A stretch of 64,000 bases of DNA from NCBI GenBank assembly GCA_044225795.1, contig JBGAIF010000003.1:62001-126000 (forward strand), in the 5' to 3' direction. The first letter of the stretch is position 1, and each line of letters begins with the position of its first letter. This document shows positions 50,068-59,295 of this stretch, one piece after another. The notes beneath the pieces were generated by a model, which saw nothing but the letters and a program-made list of their open reading frames with translations, made no database searches and was not told the origin of the DNA. The stretch is from Nemorincola sp044225795 (GTDB lineage: Bacteria; Bacteroidota; Bacteroidia; Chitinophagales; Chitinophagaceae). The translations under genes and the position numbers were made by a program.

Positions 50068-51396
50068 GTGAACGACAATAGTATTTTTAAAAGCAGCAAA
50101 GCAAAAGAGGCTATTATTCTTGTTTGCTTATTCTTCCTGTTTCTCAAGGTGTGTATCAATCAAAATGATCGCGCTCTGCAAGGTGTGATATGGTCCGATG
50201 TTGAAGGTTACTATATGTATTTGCCAGCAATATTCATATATAAGGATTTTCACAAAGTGCCCCAACGCAGTATGGACTTTAGGAGGAATGATAAAGGTGA
50301 AGTCGTCATGAAATATACATGTGGAGTTGCCCCTTTTTTTCTGCCATTTTTTATCGGTGCACATCTGTATACACTCGGCTACCATTTAGATGCCTCCGGA
50401 TTTAGCGATCCTTATTACTATGCAATGATCTTATGTGGTGTTTTCTGGGGGATTATTGGCTGGTATTTGCTGAAACGTTTGATATCTCGATATTACGGTG
50501 ATAGTGTTGCATGGATAACTGTGATTGCCATATTGATGGGGACAAATTTCTTTCATTATTCTACCAAGGAAGTGGGCATGTCACATATTTACAGTTTTGC
50601 ACTTGCCGCATTATTATTATTACTTGCTGATGCTTATTATAAGAGCCCGGATAGGAAAAAAGCAATATCAATTTCCTTTACGTTGGGATGGCTAATATTG
50701 ATTCGTCCAACAAATTGCCTGATGTCAATTTTTGTGCTGTTTTTGAATATTACATCTCGAAAAGAGTTCATTCAGCGTCTGATATTTCTTAGGTCAAGAA
50801 TAAATGATATTTGGATAGCCTTGCCCTTCACTTTTTTAGCAATGATACCGCAGTTGTTGTATTGGAAAGAAATGACAGGTAAATTGGTAACCTATTCTTA
50901 CAAGGGTGAAGGATTTATTTACTGGAGACACCCTAAAATTCTAGATGTACTTTTTGATACGCAAGATGGGCTGTTCCTGTTTTCGCCGGTGCTGCTGTTT
51001 ACCTTCATTGGTATTTTATGGCGTAAAGATAGGCGGGCGAATACCTATGGTACGATTATCATGTTTGCTTTGTCTACATATGTTTTTGCAAGCTGGTGGC
51101 AATGGTGNNNNNNNNNNNNNNNNNNNNNNNNNNNATGGTGTTTTGGTGCTGCCTACGGTCACAGATGCTATATAGAGTATTTGCCAATGTATGCAATGCC
51201 CATGGGTTTGTTTATTGAAAAAGTGTCAAGATCAGGGAGCATTATCGTAAAAACTTCAACTGCATTGGTTATTGGACTTTTTGTATACTATAGTATTAAT
51301 ATGTCTCTACTATATGATGACACGCAATTCTGGGGTGGTCCTGAGTGGATTTGGAACTACCCCAAATGGTTTAGCATGGTAAAACAGATATTTTAA
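50068..51396 (+). CDS. Polytopic membrane protein, GT-C-like, interrupted by an assembly gap
   Basis: About 442 aa counted through the gap, with roughly ten membrane helices. The start is GTG at 50068 (MNDNSIFKSSK), since no ATG precedes the first helix. The loop GVIWSDVEGYYMYLP (about 38-52) holds the Asp expected for GT-C enzymes. A 27-N run (51108-51134) falls inside the motif SWWQW...CFGAAYGHR; the flanks both carry atggtg, and collapsing them keeps the frame. The DNA is AT-rich like its divergent neighbour. The sugar and acceptor are unknown. Confidence 0.72.
   Translation: MNDNSIFKSSKAKEAIILVCLFFLFLKVCINQNDRALQGVIWSDVEGYYMYLPAIFIYKDFHKVPQRSMDFRRNDKGEVVMKYTCGVAPFFLPFFIGAHLYTLGYHLDASGFSDPYYYAMILCGVFWGIIGWYLLKRLISRYYGDSVAWITVIAILMGTNFFHYSTKEVGMSHIYSFALAALLLLLADAYYKSPDRKKAISISFTLGWLILIRPTNCLMSIFVLFLNITSRKEFIQRLIFLRSRINDIWIALPFTFLAMIPQLLYWKEMTGKLVTYSYKGEGFIYWRHPKILDVLFDTQDGLFLFSPVLLFTFIGILWRKDRRANTYGTIIMFALSTYVFASWWQWXXXXXXXXXXWCFGAAYGHRCYIEYLPMYAMPMGLFIEKVSRSGSIIVKTSTALVIGLFVYYSINMSLLYDDTQFWGGPEWIWNYPKWFSMVKQIF
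51108..51134. other. Assembly gap (27 N)
   Basis: Unresolved bases inside the gene at 50068-51396. The six bases atggtg occur on both sides of the gap, suggesting overlapping contig ends rather than truly missing sequence. Confidence 0.95.
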
Positions 51397-51427
51397 GGTA
51401 TTGATAAACCTGATCTCGTAGCCCACT

Positions 51428-53755
51428 ATGGTTTATAACAAAAGAGTTTGGATGTTTCTGTTGCTGGTTGTTGCCGTTGTATGTGTGGCCTGGTACCTTT
51501 CCTATATCGTTACTGATCCCAGTCACATGCTTATTGCATTGGGCGGAGATTCCGGCATGACCTATCATGCCTACCTGTACCACGTTTTGTATGAGAAAGG
51601 TACTTGGACCACCTGTATGAACTATCCCTATGGCGACAATATCACTTACAAAGGCGCGCTGCCTATGTTGTCGTTGCCGCTTAGTTATATTAAGGACGTC
51701 ATACCCATAAGCATAGAGACCGCTCTTGCTATCATGCACCTGGCTATAGCGCTTAGTTATGTACTCGGTATTGTATATACATACAAGATACTCAGCTTCT
51801 TTAACGTGAGGCCGCTGATAGCGGCCATCTTCTCATGTCTTCTCATTCTTTTGTCGCCGCAGGTGTTTCGCCTGCTGGGACATTTCGGGCTCACCTACGT
51901 CTGCGTCATTCCCATGACCTTCTATTGGACGCTGAGATACTATCATAGCAACCATTCGAAATACGCGCTCTACCTTTTTCTTCTCGGTACAATAGTTAGT
52001 TTCTCTCACCTGTATTTCGGGGCTATCATATTTGCATGGGTTGTATTCTATAGTGTTGGCTATTCCATTTTTGTTAGTGGTTCCCTGGGCGTCAAGTTGA
52101 AGCATAGTGCTGTCATTTTATCGTCCATGCTAGGGATGTTTCTGGTGCTGAAATCGTTTATGATCCTGACAGATCCTGTTAAGGACAGGCCAAAATTTCA
52201 ATCAGATGCGGCCCGGCACATTACCTACAAGACCCAGTTGATCACTTCGGCTCGCTCTCCGTTTTGGGAAATGATGCAGAAGAATAAGTTATGGACCGGG
52301 GATGTCAGTGCGGACAACGATGAAGGATATGCTTATCTCGGGCTTGCGGCCATTTTTATTGTATCGGTATCACTTCTGACGGGAATTGTATTGATCTTCA
52401 AAAGACGGGATCGTTTGCTGGTAGGTGAGCAGAAGTTTCAGCCAGTGTGGTTATTTATTGCTTGTTGCGCTTTGCTGCTGGGCATGGATGTTCCTTACAG
52501 ATTGGGCATGGCATCTCTGTTTGAATATACCGGTACATTTAAACAGTTTCGTGCGCTGGGAAGATTTAGCTGGATTTTCTACTATGTCATAGTTGTTTAT
52601 GCTGTCGTGGTATTGAATAATTGGTATGCTCGCTTATCAGCTTCGGGTCGCTCGTTCATAGGTTATGCGCTTGTCATTATAGCTGTGGTCATTTGGGGGG
52701 TGGAAGTAAAAGGTTATGCCGACCTTATCAGGGAGCGCAATAGCCATGGCCCGGATCAGTACAATTTTTTCTTTTCCCGTCACGAGAAAGGTTGGAAGCA
52801 ATACCTGCAGGAGCGGGGATTACAGGCGTCAGACTTTCAGGGAATGATACTGCTGCCATTTGCTAATGAGGGTACCGAAAAATTAGCCGTGAGTAACGAC
52901 CAGACATCATGGCTGATGACACTCGCCGGTGCTGCGGCAATAGAGCTGCATCTGCCTATTGTGGATGCCTTCATAGCGCGTGCCTCATGGTCGCAGGCAG
53001 AGGCCCAGGTGAGGCTGGTAGCAGGTCCGTATGCCGATAAGCCTTTGTTGCATATGGGGAATGGCAGGCCATACCTCCTGTTGCATTTTGAGGAGAACCA
53101 ACTGGATAAGGACACACGGTATCTGCTGAGTGCCGCCGATTCGGTAGGCAAGTTCAACCAGTGCAATATCTATGTCTTTCACCCGGAAAGGCTACTGGAG
53201 CATGATAAGAAGTGTGCCGATACCGTGAATGCTATCATTCCGCATATGCATGGTATGGACACTTGCCTCGGATCGAAAGGTACATGGTACGTAGATCATT
53301 ACGATAATGGTACGGCAAAAGATAAGTTATTCGGCACCGGTGCCATGTGGCATATTTTAGGCCCTGATAGCCTTGTGGCATCAATAATGGTGACACCGGA
53401 GGTGAAAGAAGAACTTTATGAGTTCTCTGCCTGGTTCCTGCTATCAAGAGATGATCCCTTCTTTCCTGGTGTCGGTATAGAGACATGGGATAGTACAGAT
53501 CACATCATTTATACGAAGGAGTTGCTCACCAAACTCAGCGTCGATAATCATGGTCTGTGGTTCCGGGCATCTATGTATTTCAATCTCCCCCCGAACTGTG
53601 CAAAAGTGCGGATGAAGATCAGGAACCTGCCACCACCTACCTACATTGCTATGGATGAATTTATGCTGCGTCCGGCCAACTCATTAATAATATCTAAAGC
53701 AAAGGATGGAAGTATTATGGTTAATAATCACTTGTTCCGTTCTGCAGGACAATGA
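51428..53755 (+). CDS. Large GT-C-like membrane protein with C-terminal beta-rich domain (paralog 1)
   Basis: 775 aa. About ten to twelve membrane helices fill residues 10 to about 430, with the first loop carrying IALGGDSGMTYHAYLYHVLY (Asp near 40) and MNYPYGDNITY. From about 430 on the protein is soluble: a mixed domain, then a beta-rich jelly-roll-like end (about 640-775) with FRASMYFNLPPNC and IAMDEFMLRP. It is clearly homologous over its whole length to the protein at 54515-56824. Between the two lies a polyprenyl-phosphate-type GT2. I infer a glycosyltransferase using a lipid-linked sugar, but no family name is certain. Confidence 0.75.
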   Translation: MVYNKRVWMFLLLVVAVVCVAWYLSYIVTDPSHMLIALGGDSGMTYHAYLYHVLYEKGTWTTCMNYPYGDNITYKGALPMLSLPLSYIKDVIPISIETALAIMHLAIALSYVLGIVYTYKILSFFNVRPLIAAIFSCLLILLSPQVFRLLGHFGLTYVCVIPMTFYWTLRYYHSNHSKYALYLFLLGTIVSFSHLYFGAIIFAWVVFYSVGYSIFVSGSLGVKLKHSAVILSSMLGMFLVLKSFMILTDPVKDRPKFQSDAARHITYKTQLITSARSPFWEMMQKNKLWTGDVSADNDEGYAYLGLAAIFIVSVSLLTGIVLIFKRRDRLLVGEQKFQPVWLFIACCALLLGMDVPYRLGMASLFEYTGTFKQFRALGRFSWIFYYVIVVYAVVVLNNWYARLSASGRSFIGYALVIIAVVIWGVEVKGYADLIRERNSHGPDQYNFFFSRHEKGWKQYLQERGLQASDFQGMILLPFANEGTEKLAVSNDQTSWLMTLAGAAAIELHLPIVDAFIARASWSQAEAQVRLVAGPYADKPLLHMGNGRPYLLLHFEENQLDKDTRYLLSAADSVGKFNQCNIYVFHPERLLEHDKKCADTVNAIIPHMHGMDTCLGSKGTWYVDHYDNGTAKDKLFGTGAMWHILGPDSLVASIMVTPEVKEELYEFSAWFLLSRDDPFFPGVGIETWDSTDHIIYTKELLTKLSVDNHGLWFRASMYFNLPPNCAKVRMKIRNLPPPTYIAMDEFMLRPANSLIISKAKDGSIMVNNHLFRSAGQ

Positions 53756-53790
53756 TGCACAATATATACTACGTTTCCTGTAATTGCCGT

Positions 53791-53798
53791 TATATTTG
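53791..53798 (+). promoter_or_regulatory. Putative -7 element (TATATTTG) just before the GT2 start
   Basis: TATATTTG ends 6 nt before the ATG at 53805, again close enough for a leaderless message. Alternatively the gene is read from the upstream promoter. Confidence 0.3.
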
Positions 53799-53804
53799 TT
53801 GCGA

Positions 53805-54506
53805 ATGATCACCACGCTGATACTTCCCTGTTATAATCCTCCTCCCGGTTGGGAACAGACCATCTGTTCAAACTACGATCTGTTTTGTGACAGGGTAAAA
53901 GGCAGTGTGGAACTGGTTGTAGTACTTGATGGCCAACAACAGATAGAAAGTACCAAACTGGATCATCTGAAACAGCACATCCCTGGTATCAAAGTCATAG
54001 AGTATGAACAGAACAGGGGTAAGGGCTATGCCATCAGGCAGGGTGTCGCCGCGGCATCGGGTGATATCATTATTTATACCGATATAGACTTCCCGTACAC
54101 ACCTGCCAGTTTATATACCATATATGACGACCTGCAAAGAGACCTGCACGACGTAGCAATAGGTGTAAAGGACGAGTCGTATTATAGCCATGTGCCTGCC
54201 ATACGCAGGGCTATCTCGAAATTCCTCCGGTTCATTATCAGCATCTTTCTCTCTATGCCGGTCACTGATACACAGTGTGGCCTGAAAGGTTTTAATAAGA
54301 ACGTGGCGCCGCTCTTTCTTTCCGGTACCATAGACCGTTACCTTTTTGATCTCGAATTTGTCAGGAACTGCTTTATAGGCAAAAAACTCAGGGTCACTGC
54401 CATTCCCGTCGCCCTCAACGAAAATGTACATTTCCGTAGGATGAATTATCGTATTTTGCTTTCCGAATCTGTGAATTTTCTGAAGCTGTTGCTCAGAAAG
54501 CCATAA
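53805..54506 (+). CDS. Family 2 glycosyltransferase, polyprenyl-phosphate sugar synthase type
   Basis: 233 aa from the ATG at 53805 (MITTLILPCYN); a TTG at 53784 would add seven residues. The GT-A fold shows LILPCYN, the nucleotide-sugar site LDG near residue 48, EQNRGKGYAIRQG (about 67-79) and the metal motif YTDIDFPY (about 91-98). The later TDTQCGLKGFNK is characteristic of DPM1/Alg5-like enzymes that put a sugar on a polyprenyl phosphate at the cytosolic membrane face. It would make donors for the GT-C-like proteins on both sides. The next gene starts 8 nt after its stop. Confidence 0.88.
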   Translation: MITTLILPCYNPPPGWEQTICSNYDLFCDRVKGSVELVVVLDGQQQIESTKLDHLKQHIPGIKVIEYEQNRGKGYAIRQGVAAASGDIIIYTDIDFPYTPASLYTIYDDLQRDLHDVAIGVKDESYYSHVPAIRRAISKFLRFIISIFLSMPVTDTQCGLKGFNKNVAPLFLSGTIDRYLFDLEFVRNCFIGKKLRVTAIPVALNENVHFRRMNYRILLSESVNFLKLLLRKP

Positions 54507-54514
54507 TACATTGA

Positions 54515-56824
54515 ATGAATAAAAAGCATACTACCGGCTGGCTTATCCTGGCAATTCTGTTTGCTGCCGGCACCACTGTTCTTATGTTCTCTCACATGGT
54601 CACCGACCCGGCGAACATGATCGTTCAGTTGGGTGGTGATTGCGGGAAGAACTACTTTACTTTCCTGTATCATGCTTTATATGGTAAAGGGGTATGGTTC
54701 GATGGTATGAACTATCCTTACGGAGAACATATCATCTATGCCGACGGACAACCATTGATATCAACACTCCTGCAGCACATTCATGGCCTTGGCATCAGGG
54801 ATGTGCTTGCTACAATGAATCTGCTGATCTCCTTTAGTTACTTCCTCGCCATCATCTTTACCTACAAGATATTGCTTCGGTTCGGGATACGGCCTGTGCT
54901 TGCCATAATATTTGCCTGTCTTATCAATATGTTCACTCCCCAGGCATTGCGGACACAGGCTCATTTTGCCCTGGCCTATATGTGTTGTGTGCCAATGCTC
55001 ATTTACTGGAGTATCAGGTATCATGAGTCATCAAAATGGTATTGGCTGGCATGTATATTTAGCATGGGTTTCATAATGGCATTCGTGCATTTGTATGTGG
55101 GTGCTATCATTGTATTCTGGGCGGTGTTCTATTCCATAGGCTACGTATTGCTGATAAGGAGGCCAATACCCGACAGGCTGAGGCATATCATTCCTATGCT
55201 GTCTGTCAGCATAGGCCTCTTCCTGCTCATCAAGATCTGTATAGCCATTACAGACCCTGTGAAAGACAGGCCGGCGTTCCCGCTGAACACGCTTGAATAC
55301 GTAACCCATATTAAGGATATCATCACTTCTCCTTATGCCTATACCTGGCAGTATATCAGGTATAAAACAGGTTTCACCAGGTTGTCTGACGGAGGTGAAG
55401 GGTACACATATCCCGGTATATCGGTGTTACTTATCGTTCTATATTCCCTTGTTGCCGGTACGATAAAGATCATTCGCAAAAAGCCTGCGGGAGACTATAT
55501 CATATCAGAAGACAGGTTCTCGCCGGTATGGGTCTTCACCGGTGGCTGCATACTGATGCTTGCTATGGGTGTCCCGTTCGTATGGAACATGAAATGGCTG
55601 CTCAATTACCTGTCCGTGTTCAAACAGTTCAGGGCAATGGGCAGGTTCGTGTGGCCATTTTACTACATCATCGCGATATATGCCGTATATGTGGCCCACG
55701 TGCTTTTTGAGAAGTGGAAGGCATCGAATAAACCCGTTGCCGCTTACGGGTTGCTATCAGCAATCATATTGCTGTGGTGTATAGATGTTCACCGGTACGT
55801 ACAGCACGTCAGGGGGTTCTTTGAAAAGGGTGCTGCAACATGTGATGAGTTCTTCTATAAACAGGAAGACGTAAAGTGGCCGGAATACCTGGCACAACAT
55901 CATTACAAGGGGTCTGATTTCCAGGCAATAATTCTGCTGCCATTCTTTGCCGTAGGTTCCGAGAAATTGTGGGCGGGCGGTGATCCGAGTTGGCCGTGGA
56001 CCATAGGGATGCGCGCCTCTCTTGAATTTCAGTTGCCCATAGTAGATATCATGATGTCCCGTACATCGTGGTCACTGACTGAGAAGCAGGTAAGGACCAT
56101 AGCAGGGCCCTATGCTTATAAGCCCATGTTGCACGACCTGAAAAGCAACAAGCCATTTCTCCTGTTACAATTTGATGGGTTTCCCATAGATAAAGATCAG
56201 CAATACCTCTATGATGCATCGGAGTACCTGGGACACCGCTATAGTGCCTATATATATGCCTGCTATCCCGATAGATTGCTGGCCAATGACAAGAAGCATG
56301 CTGACAGTGTAAAGAGCATACTGCCGCATATGTATGCTGCTGACAGTTGTATAGGATGCACAGGTAGCTGGTACGTATCGCACTTTGATAAAGAACATGC
56401 AGCGCAAAAGTTCTTTGGAGACGGGGCCGCACCGGTAGTACATAAAGACAGAACGGAGGTGGCGACCGTAACCATAGACAGCGGACAAAACAAACAATAC
56501 GAATTCTCATGTTGGGTATTATTAGATGATAAAGATTATCGCTCACCCACATTTGTACTGGAATTGCTGGATGGCGGTAAGAAAGTCATTCATTCTCTTG
56601 AGGCGCCCGCCCGTATGAGCGTTGATAATGACAGCATGTGGTTCCGTGCATCTGTCTATTTTGATGTGCAGCCCGGATGTAAAGCGGTACGCTGCATGCT
56701 TGTTAATGATCCCGATCCGACCTACATAGCTATTGACGAATTGCAGTTGCGGCCGGCGGATGCTGCCATCATCTCTAAGGGTAAGGACGGCAGGGTGCTG
56801 GTGAATAATCACAGATTGCAGTGA
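54515..56824 (+). CDS. Large GT-C-like membrane protein with C-terminal beta-rich domain (paralog 2)
   Basis: 769 aa, same plan as 51428-53755: membrane helices to about residue 430, the first loop with VQLGGDCGKNYFTFLYHALY and MNYPYGEHIIY, a linker domain with the shared SRTSWS and AGPYAYKPMLH segments, and a C-terminal beta-rich end with FRASVYFDVQPGC and IAIDELQLRP. The near-identical order of motifs shows a tandem duplication with GT2 in between. It starts 8 nt after GT2, so these two are co-transcribed. Its stop codon is the first unit of a 7-bp tandem repeat. Confidence 0.77.
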   Translation: MNKKHTTGWLILAILFAAGTTVLMFSHMVTDPANMIVQLGGDCGKNYFTFLYHALYGKGVWFDGMNYPYGEHIIYADGQPLISTLLQHIHGLGIRDVLATMNLLISFSYFLAIIFTYKILLRFGIRPVLAIIFACLINMFTPQALRTQAHFALAYMCCVPMLIYWSIRYHESSKWYWLACIFSMGFIMAFVHLYVGAIIVFWAVFYSIGYVLLIRRPIPDRLRHIIPMLSVSIGLFLLIKICIAITDPVKDRPAFPLNTLEYVTHIKDIITSPYAYTWQYIRYKTGFTRLSDGGEGYTYPGISVLLIVLYSLVAGTIKIIRKKPAGDYIISEDRFSPVWVFTGGCILMLAMGVPFVWNMKWLLNYLSVFKQFRAMGRFVWPFYYIIAIYAVYVAHVLFEKWKASNKPVAAYGLLSAIILLWCIDVHRYVQHVRGFFEKGAATCDEFFYKQEDVKWPEYLAQHHYKGSDFQAIILLPFFAVGSEKLWAGGDPSWPWTIGMRASLEFQLPIVDIMMSRTSWSLTEKQVRTIAGPYAYKPMLHDLKSNKPFLLLQFDGFPIDKDQQYLYDASEYLGHRYSAYIYACYPDRLLANDKKHADSVKSILPHMYAADSCIGCTGSWYVSHFDKEHAAQKFFGDGAAPVVHKDRTEVATVTIDSGQNKQYEFSCWVLLDDKDYRSPTFVLELLDGGKKVIHSLEAPARMSVDNDSMWFRASVYFDVQPGCKAVRCMLVNDPDPTYIAIDELQLRPADAAIISKGKDGRVLVNNHRLQ

Positions 56825-56856
56825 ACAGTGAATAGTGAATAGTGAATAGTGAACAG
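56822..56856. repeat. Five tandem 7-bp units (TGAAYAG)
   Basis: TGAACAG, three copies of TGAATAG, TGAACAG, in direct succession. The first three bases are the stop codon of the preceding gene. Heptamer repeats like this often vary in copy number. Confidence 0.9.
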
Positions 56857-56890
56857 TGTGGTTAGACGCGGCTCACCATAACAGAAATAG

Positions 56891-58813
56891 CTACCTGCAG
56901 TGCTCGTTGAAGTATTGCGCCGCATCAGCATTACCCATATCTGCGGCTGTACTGATGTCGCTGCAAGCTTTTTTGTCTTTCATCGCTACGCGTGCCATGC
57001 CCCTGCTCAGGTAGGCCAGAGCATCGTTACTGTTCATGCTGATCAATTGGTTGTAATCGCTTATAGCACCTGCAAAATCACTCCTGCTCATTTTTACTGC
57101 TGCCCTGTTGAAATAAGGTTTGGTAAAGCCCGGGTCGGCTGCAATTGACCTCGTATAATCGGCAATAGCTGAATCGTATTTGCCTGCCATATAGTAGATC
57201 CAGCCACGGTTATTGTATGCTTCGGCATATTTAGGGTCCAATTGAATGGACTTGCTGATGTCGGTCAATGCAGCAGATGTGTCGTGTATCTCGAAGGAAG
57301 CCCATCCTCTGCCGTTGAACGCATTGGCATTGTCCGGTTTCAGCGTTATTGCCTTGCTGAAATCAGCTATTGCATCTTTATAGTTCTGAAGGCTGGTGTG
57401 AACAAAGCCCCTGCTGTTATATGCCTTGTCGTAATCGGGTTTGAGTTTTATAGCCTTATCAAAACATTCCAGTGCACCGTGCGTATTACCTTCACTACTG
57501 CGCGAGATACCCCAGTAGTAATATACAAAGGCATTGCGCCAGTTGTCCGGCTCTTTCTCTACGATGTCGGTGAACATTGTTTCACTGTCATGCCAAACGG
57601 GGATGCGGGCAAAAGTGCTGTAGGAGAACAGCAGCACTACCGCTATAAAGCCGATCATTACATTGTTGCCCGCTTTTGTCTCCCATGCGTCTGCTATGAA
57701 CTGGCCGGCAATGTAGAAGAGGCCAATGTATGATATATAGGTGTACCGCTCTGAATACACCGCAGCACCCACAGTAACGAACTGCAGCATGACAGATATA
57801 GCGATGAGGAAGAATGTCAAACCGAATAATATTTCCCGGCGGCGCGCAGATCTGCGGGCGGAAAGCCAACCAATAATGATGAGGAACGGTACTGATGCAA
57901 AATAGTACCAGGGTAGTGATCCGCCATGCAGATCGGGGAAATAATGGATGGCAGCAAGGCCCGATGGCCACACCAGTTTTACAAAATATGCGGCAAGCCC
58001 GGTGGTAAGAATGAATATCCTGTCGGTGAACGAGTAAAAGAAGGACATGTCATTAAGCGCGCCACCGGCCCGCTGAGACATTATAGCCAGCACTCCGAAT
58101 AGTACAGAAAGAGCCAGATACGGTAGTTTTTCGGTAATAACGCTGCCGGATATCTTCCTGCTACGATAAAAATCGATTGCCAAAAGAAGTACGGGCAGTG
58201 TCACAGCGGCAGACTTGGACAGGCAAGACAGCAGAAACAGGATGATGGATACCACGTAATGTGCTTTATTGCCTGAATCGCAGTACCGCAGATAGGCCAG
58301 CAACGAACCGATATAGAATGCCGAGTAAAGGACATCCTTGCGCTCAGCTATCCATGCCACTGATTCTACATGCATAGGGTGTATGGCAAACAACACGCTA
58401 ACGACCATGGCTGTAATGAACCTGCCACTAAGGCGCTCTGCCAGGCGGAACACAAGCCATATATTGAGCAGGTGCAGCAGCAGATTGAAGAGATGGTAGG
58501 GTAGCGGGTTGAGCCCCCATATGGAAAACTCGAGCAGGTTAGAGATAGTAGTGAGCGGGTGGTAATTGAAGGAGTAGAAGTGGGTAAAGATAGCCTGTAT
58601 GCCATTCCAGCTCAAATCCCGGAGGTACTGGTTCTTGAGTACATAATAGTCGTCGTCGATAAAGAGAAATCCATTATTCAGTGACTGGCTATAGAGCAGT
58701 CCGGTAAGTACAATAATGATGAGTGGTGCCCATATGGCGAGGCCGCCAATAGAACTTGTACCTGCGGCTGATCTTGACTGCGAATTTTGCGATGTGCTCT
58801 TTTTATTGGCCAT
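56891..58813 (-). CDS. TMTC-like membrane protein with C-terminal TPR repeats
   Basis: 640 aa. The N-terminal half has about eleven membrane helices. The first loop holds the acidic run FIDDDYYVLKNQYL, and a later loop reads HPMHVESVAWIAERKDV, the pattern of TMTC/GT-C O-mannosyltransferases. From about residue 430 on there are six TPR units (SRGFVHTSLQNYKDAI, GRGWASFEIHDTSA, NRGWIYYMAGKYDSAI), ending near 640. In animals TMTC proteins transfer mannose from dolichyl-phosphate to proteins; a similar role for this one is inference. It converges on the gene at 54515. Confidence 0.85.
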   Translation of the reverse strand: MANKKSTSQNSQSRSAAGTSSIGGLAIWAPLIIIVLTGLLYSQSLNNGFLFIDDDYYVLKNQYLRDLSWNGIQAIFTHFYSFNYHPLTTISNLLEFSIWGLNPLPYHLFNLLLHLLNIWLVFRLAERLSGRFITAMVVSVLFAIHPMHVESVAWIAERKDVLYSAFYIGSLLAYLRYCDSGNKAHYVVSIILFLLSCLSKSAAVTLPVLLLAIDFYRSRKISGSVITEKLPYLALSVLFGVLAIMSQRAGGALNDMSFFYSFTDRIFILTTGLAAYFVKLVWPSGLAAIHYFPDLHGGSLPWYYFASVPFLIIIGWLSARRSARRREILFGLTFFLIAISVMLQFVTVGAAVYSERYTYISYIGLFYIAGQFIADAWETKAGNNVMIGFIAVVLLFSYSTFARIPVWHDSETMFTDIVEKEPDNWRNAFVYYYWGISRSSEGNTHGALECFDKAIKLKPDYDKAYNSRGFVHTSLQNYKDAIADFSKAITLKPDNANAFNGRGWASFEIHDTSAALTDISKSIQLDPKYAEAYNNRGWIYYMAGKYDSAIADYTRSIAADPGFTKPYFNRAAVKMSRSDFAGAISDYNQLISMNSNDALAYLSRGMARVAMKDKKACSDISTAADMGNADAAQYFNEHCR

Positions 58814-58863
58814 TGGTAATGAAAGTAATGAATTTAATTATGTAACGATAGTATCGCTATGAC

Positions 58864-59178
58864 TGCGCAATTTACTTTTTCACAAGACGAGTGTGCAATC
58901 CCGGGTTTAAGATACTGATTATCAACAAAAAAGTGGGAAAACACATTACACCCAGTGCGCAATATGTTTCCAGCAAATGCAAAGGAGCCGGAGGGGCTTG
59001 CTAAGTTCATAAGCGGGTATTGCGCAATTTCTTTTTTCATCACTAAAGTGCGCAATTCCGGGTGTAAACCGTTGACGATCAATACGAGTGTGGGCAACCA
59101 AACTATTGCACAGTGTGCAATATGCGCATTGACCAGCATATTGAGGGGGACATTTAGTTGAGTGACATGCGGTAGCAT
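58864..59178. repeat. Degenerate direct repeat, two copies, period 157-158 bp
   Basis: TGCGCAATTT at 58864 and again at 59021; GTGCGCAATATG at 58955 matches GTGTGCAATATG at 59113. Copies differ at many positions but keep several GCGCAA/TTGCGC words, which can pair with each other. Confidence 0.75.
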
Positions 59179-59295
59179 AAATATGCCACAAGAACTGTGC
59201 CAGTTTCGGACGTTTTGGGAATGATCCTGGTCTGTGGTTGTATCACCTAATACCAGAACGATGAATAACCACGAGGGGAAAGAGGTGTTCATGGG

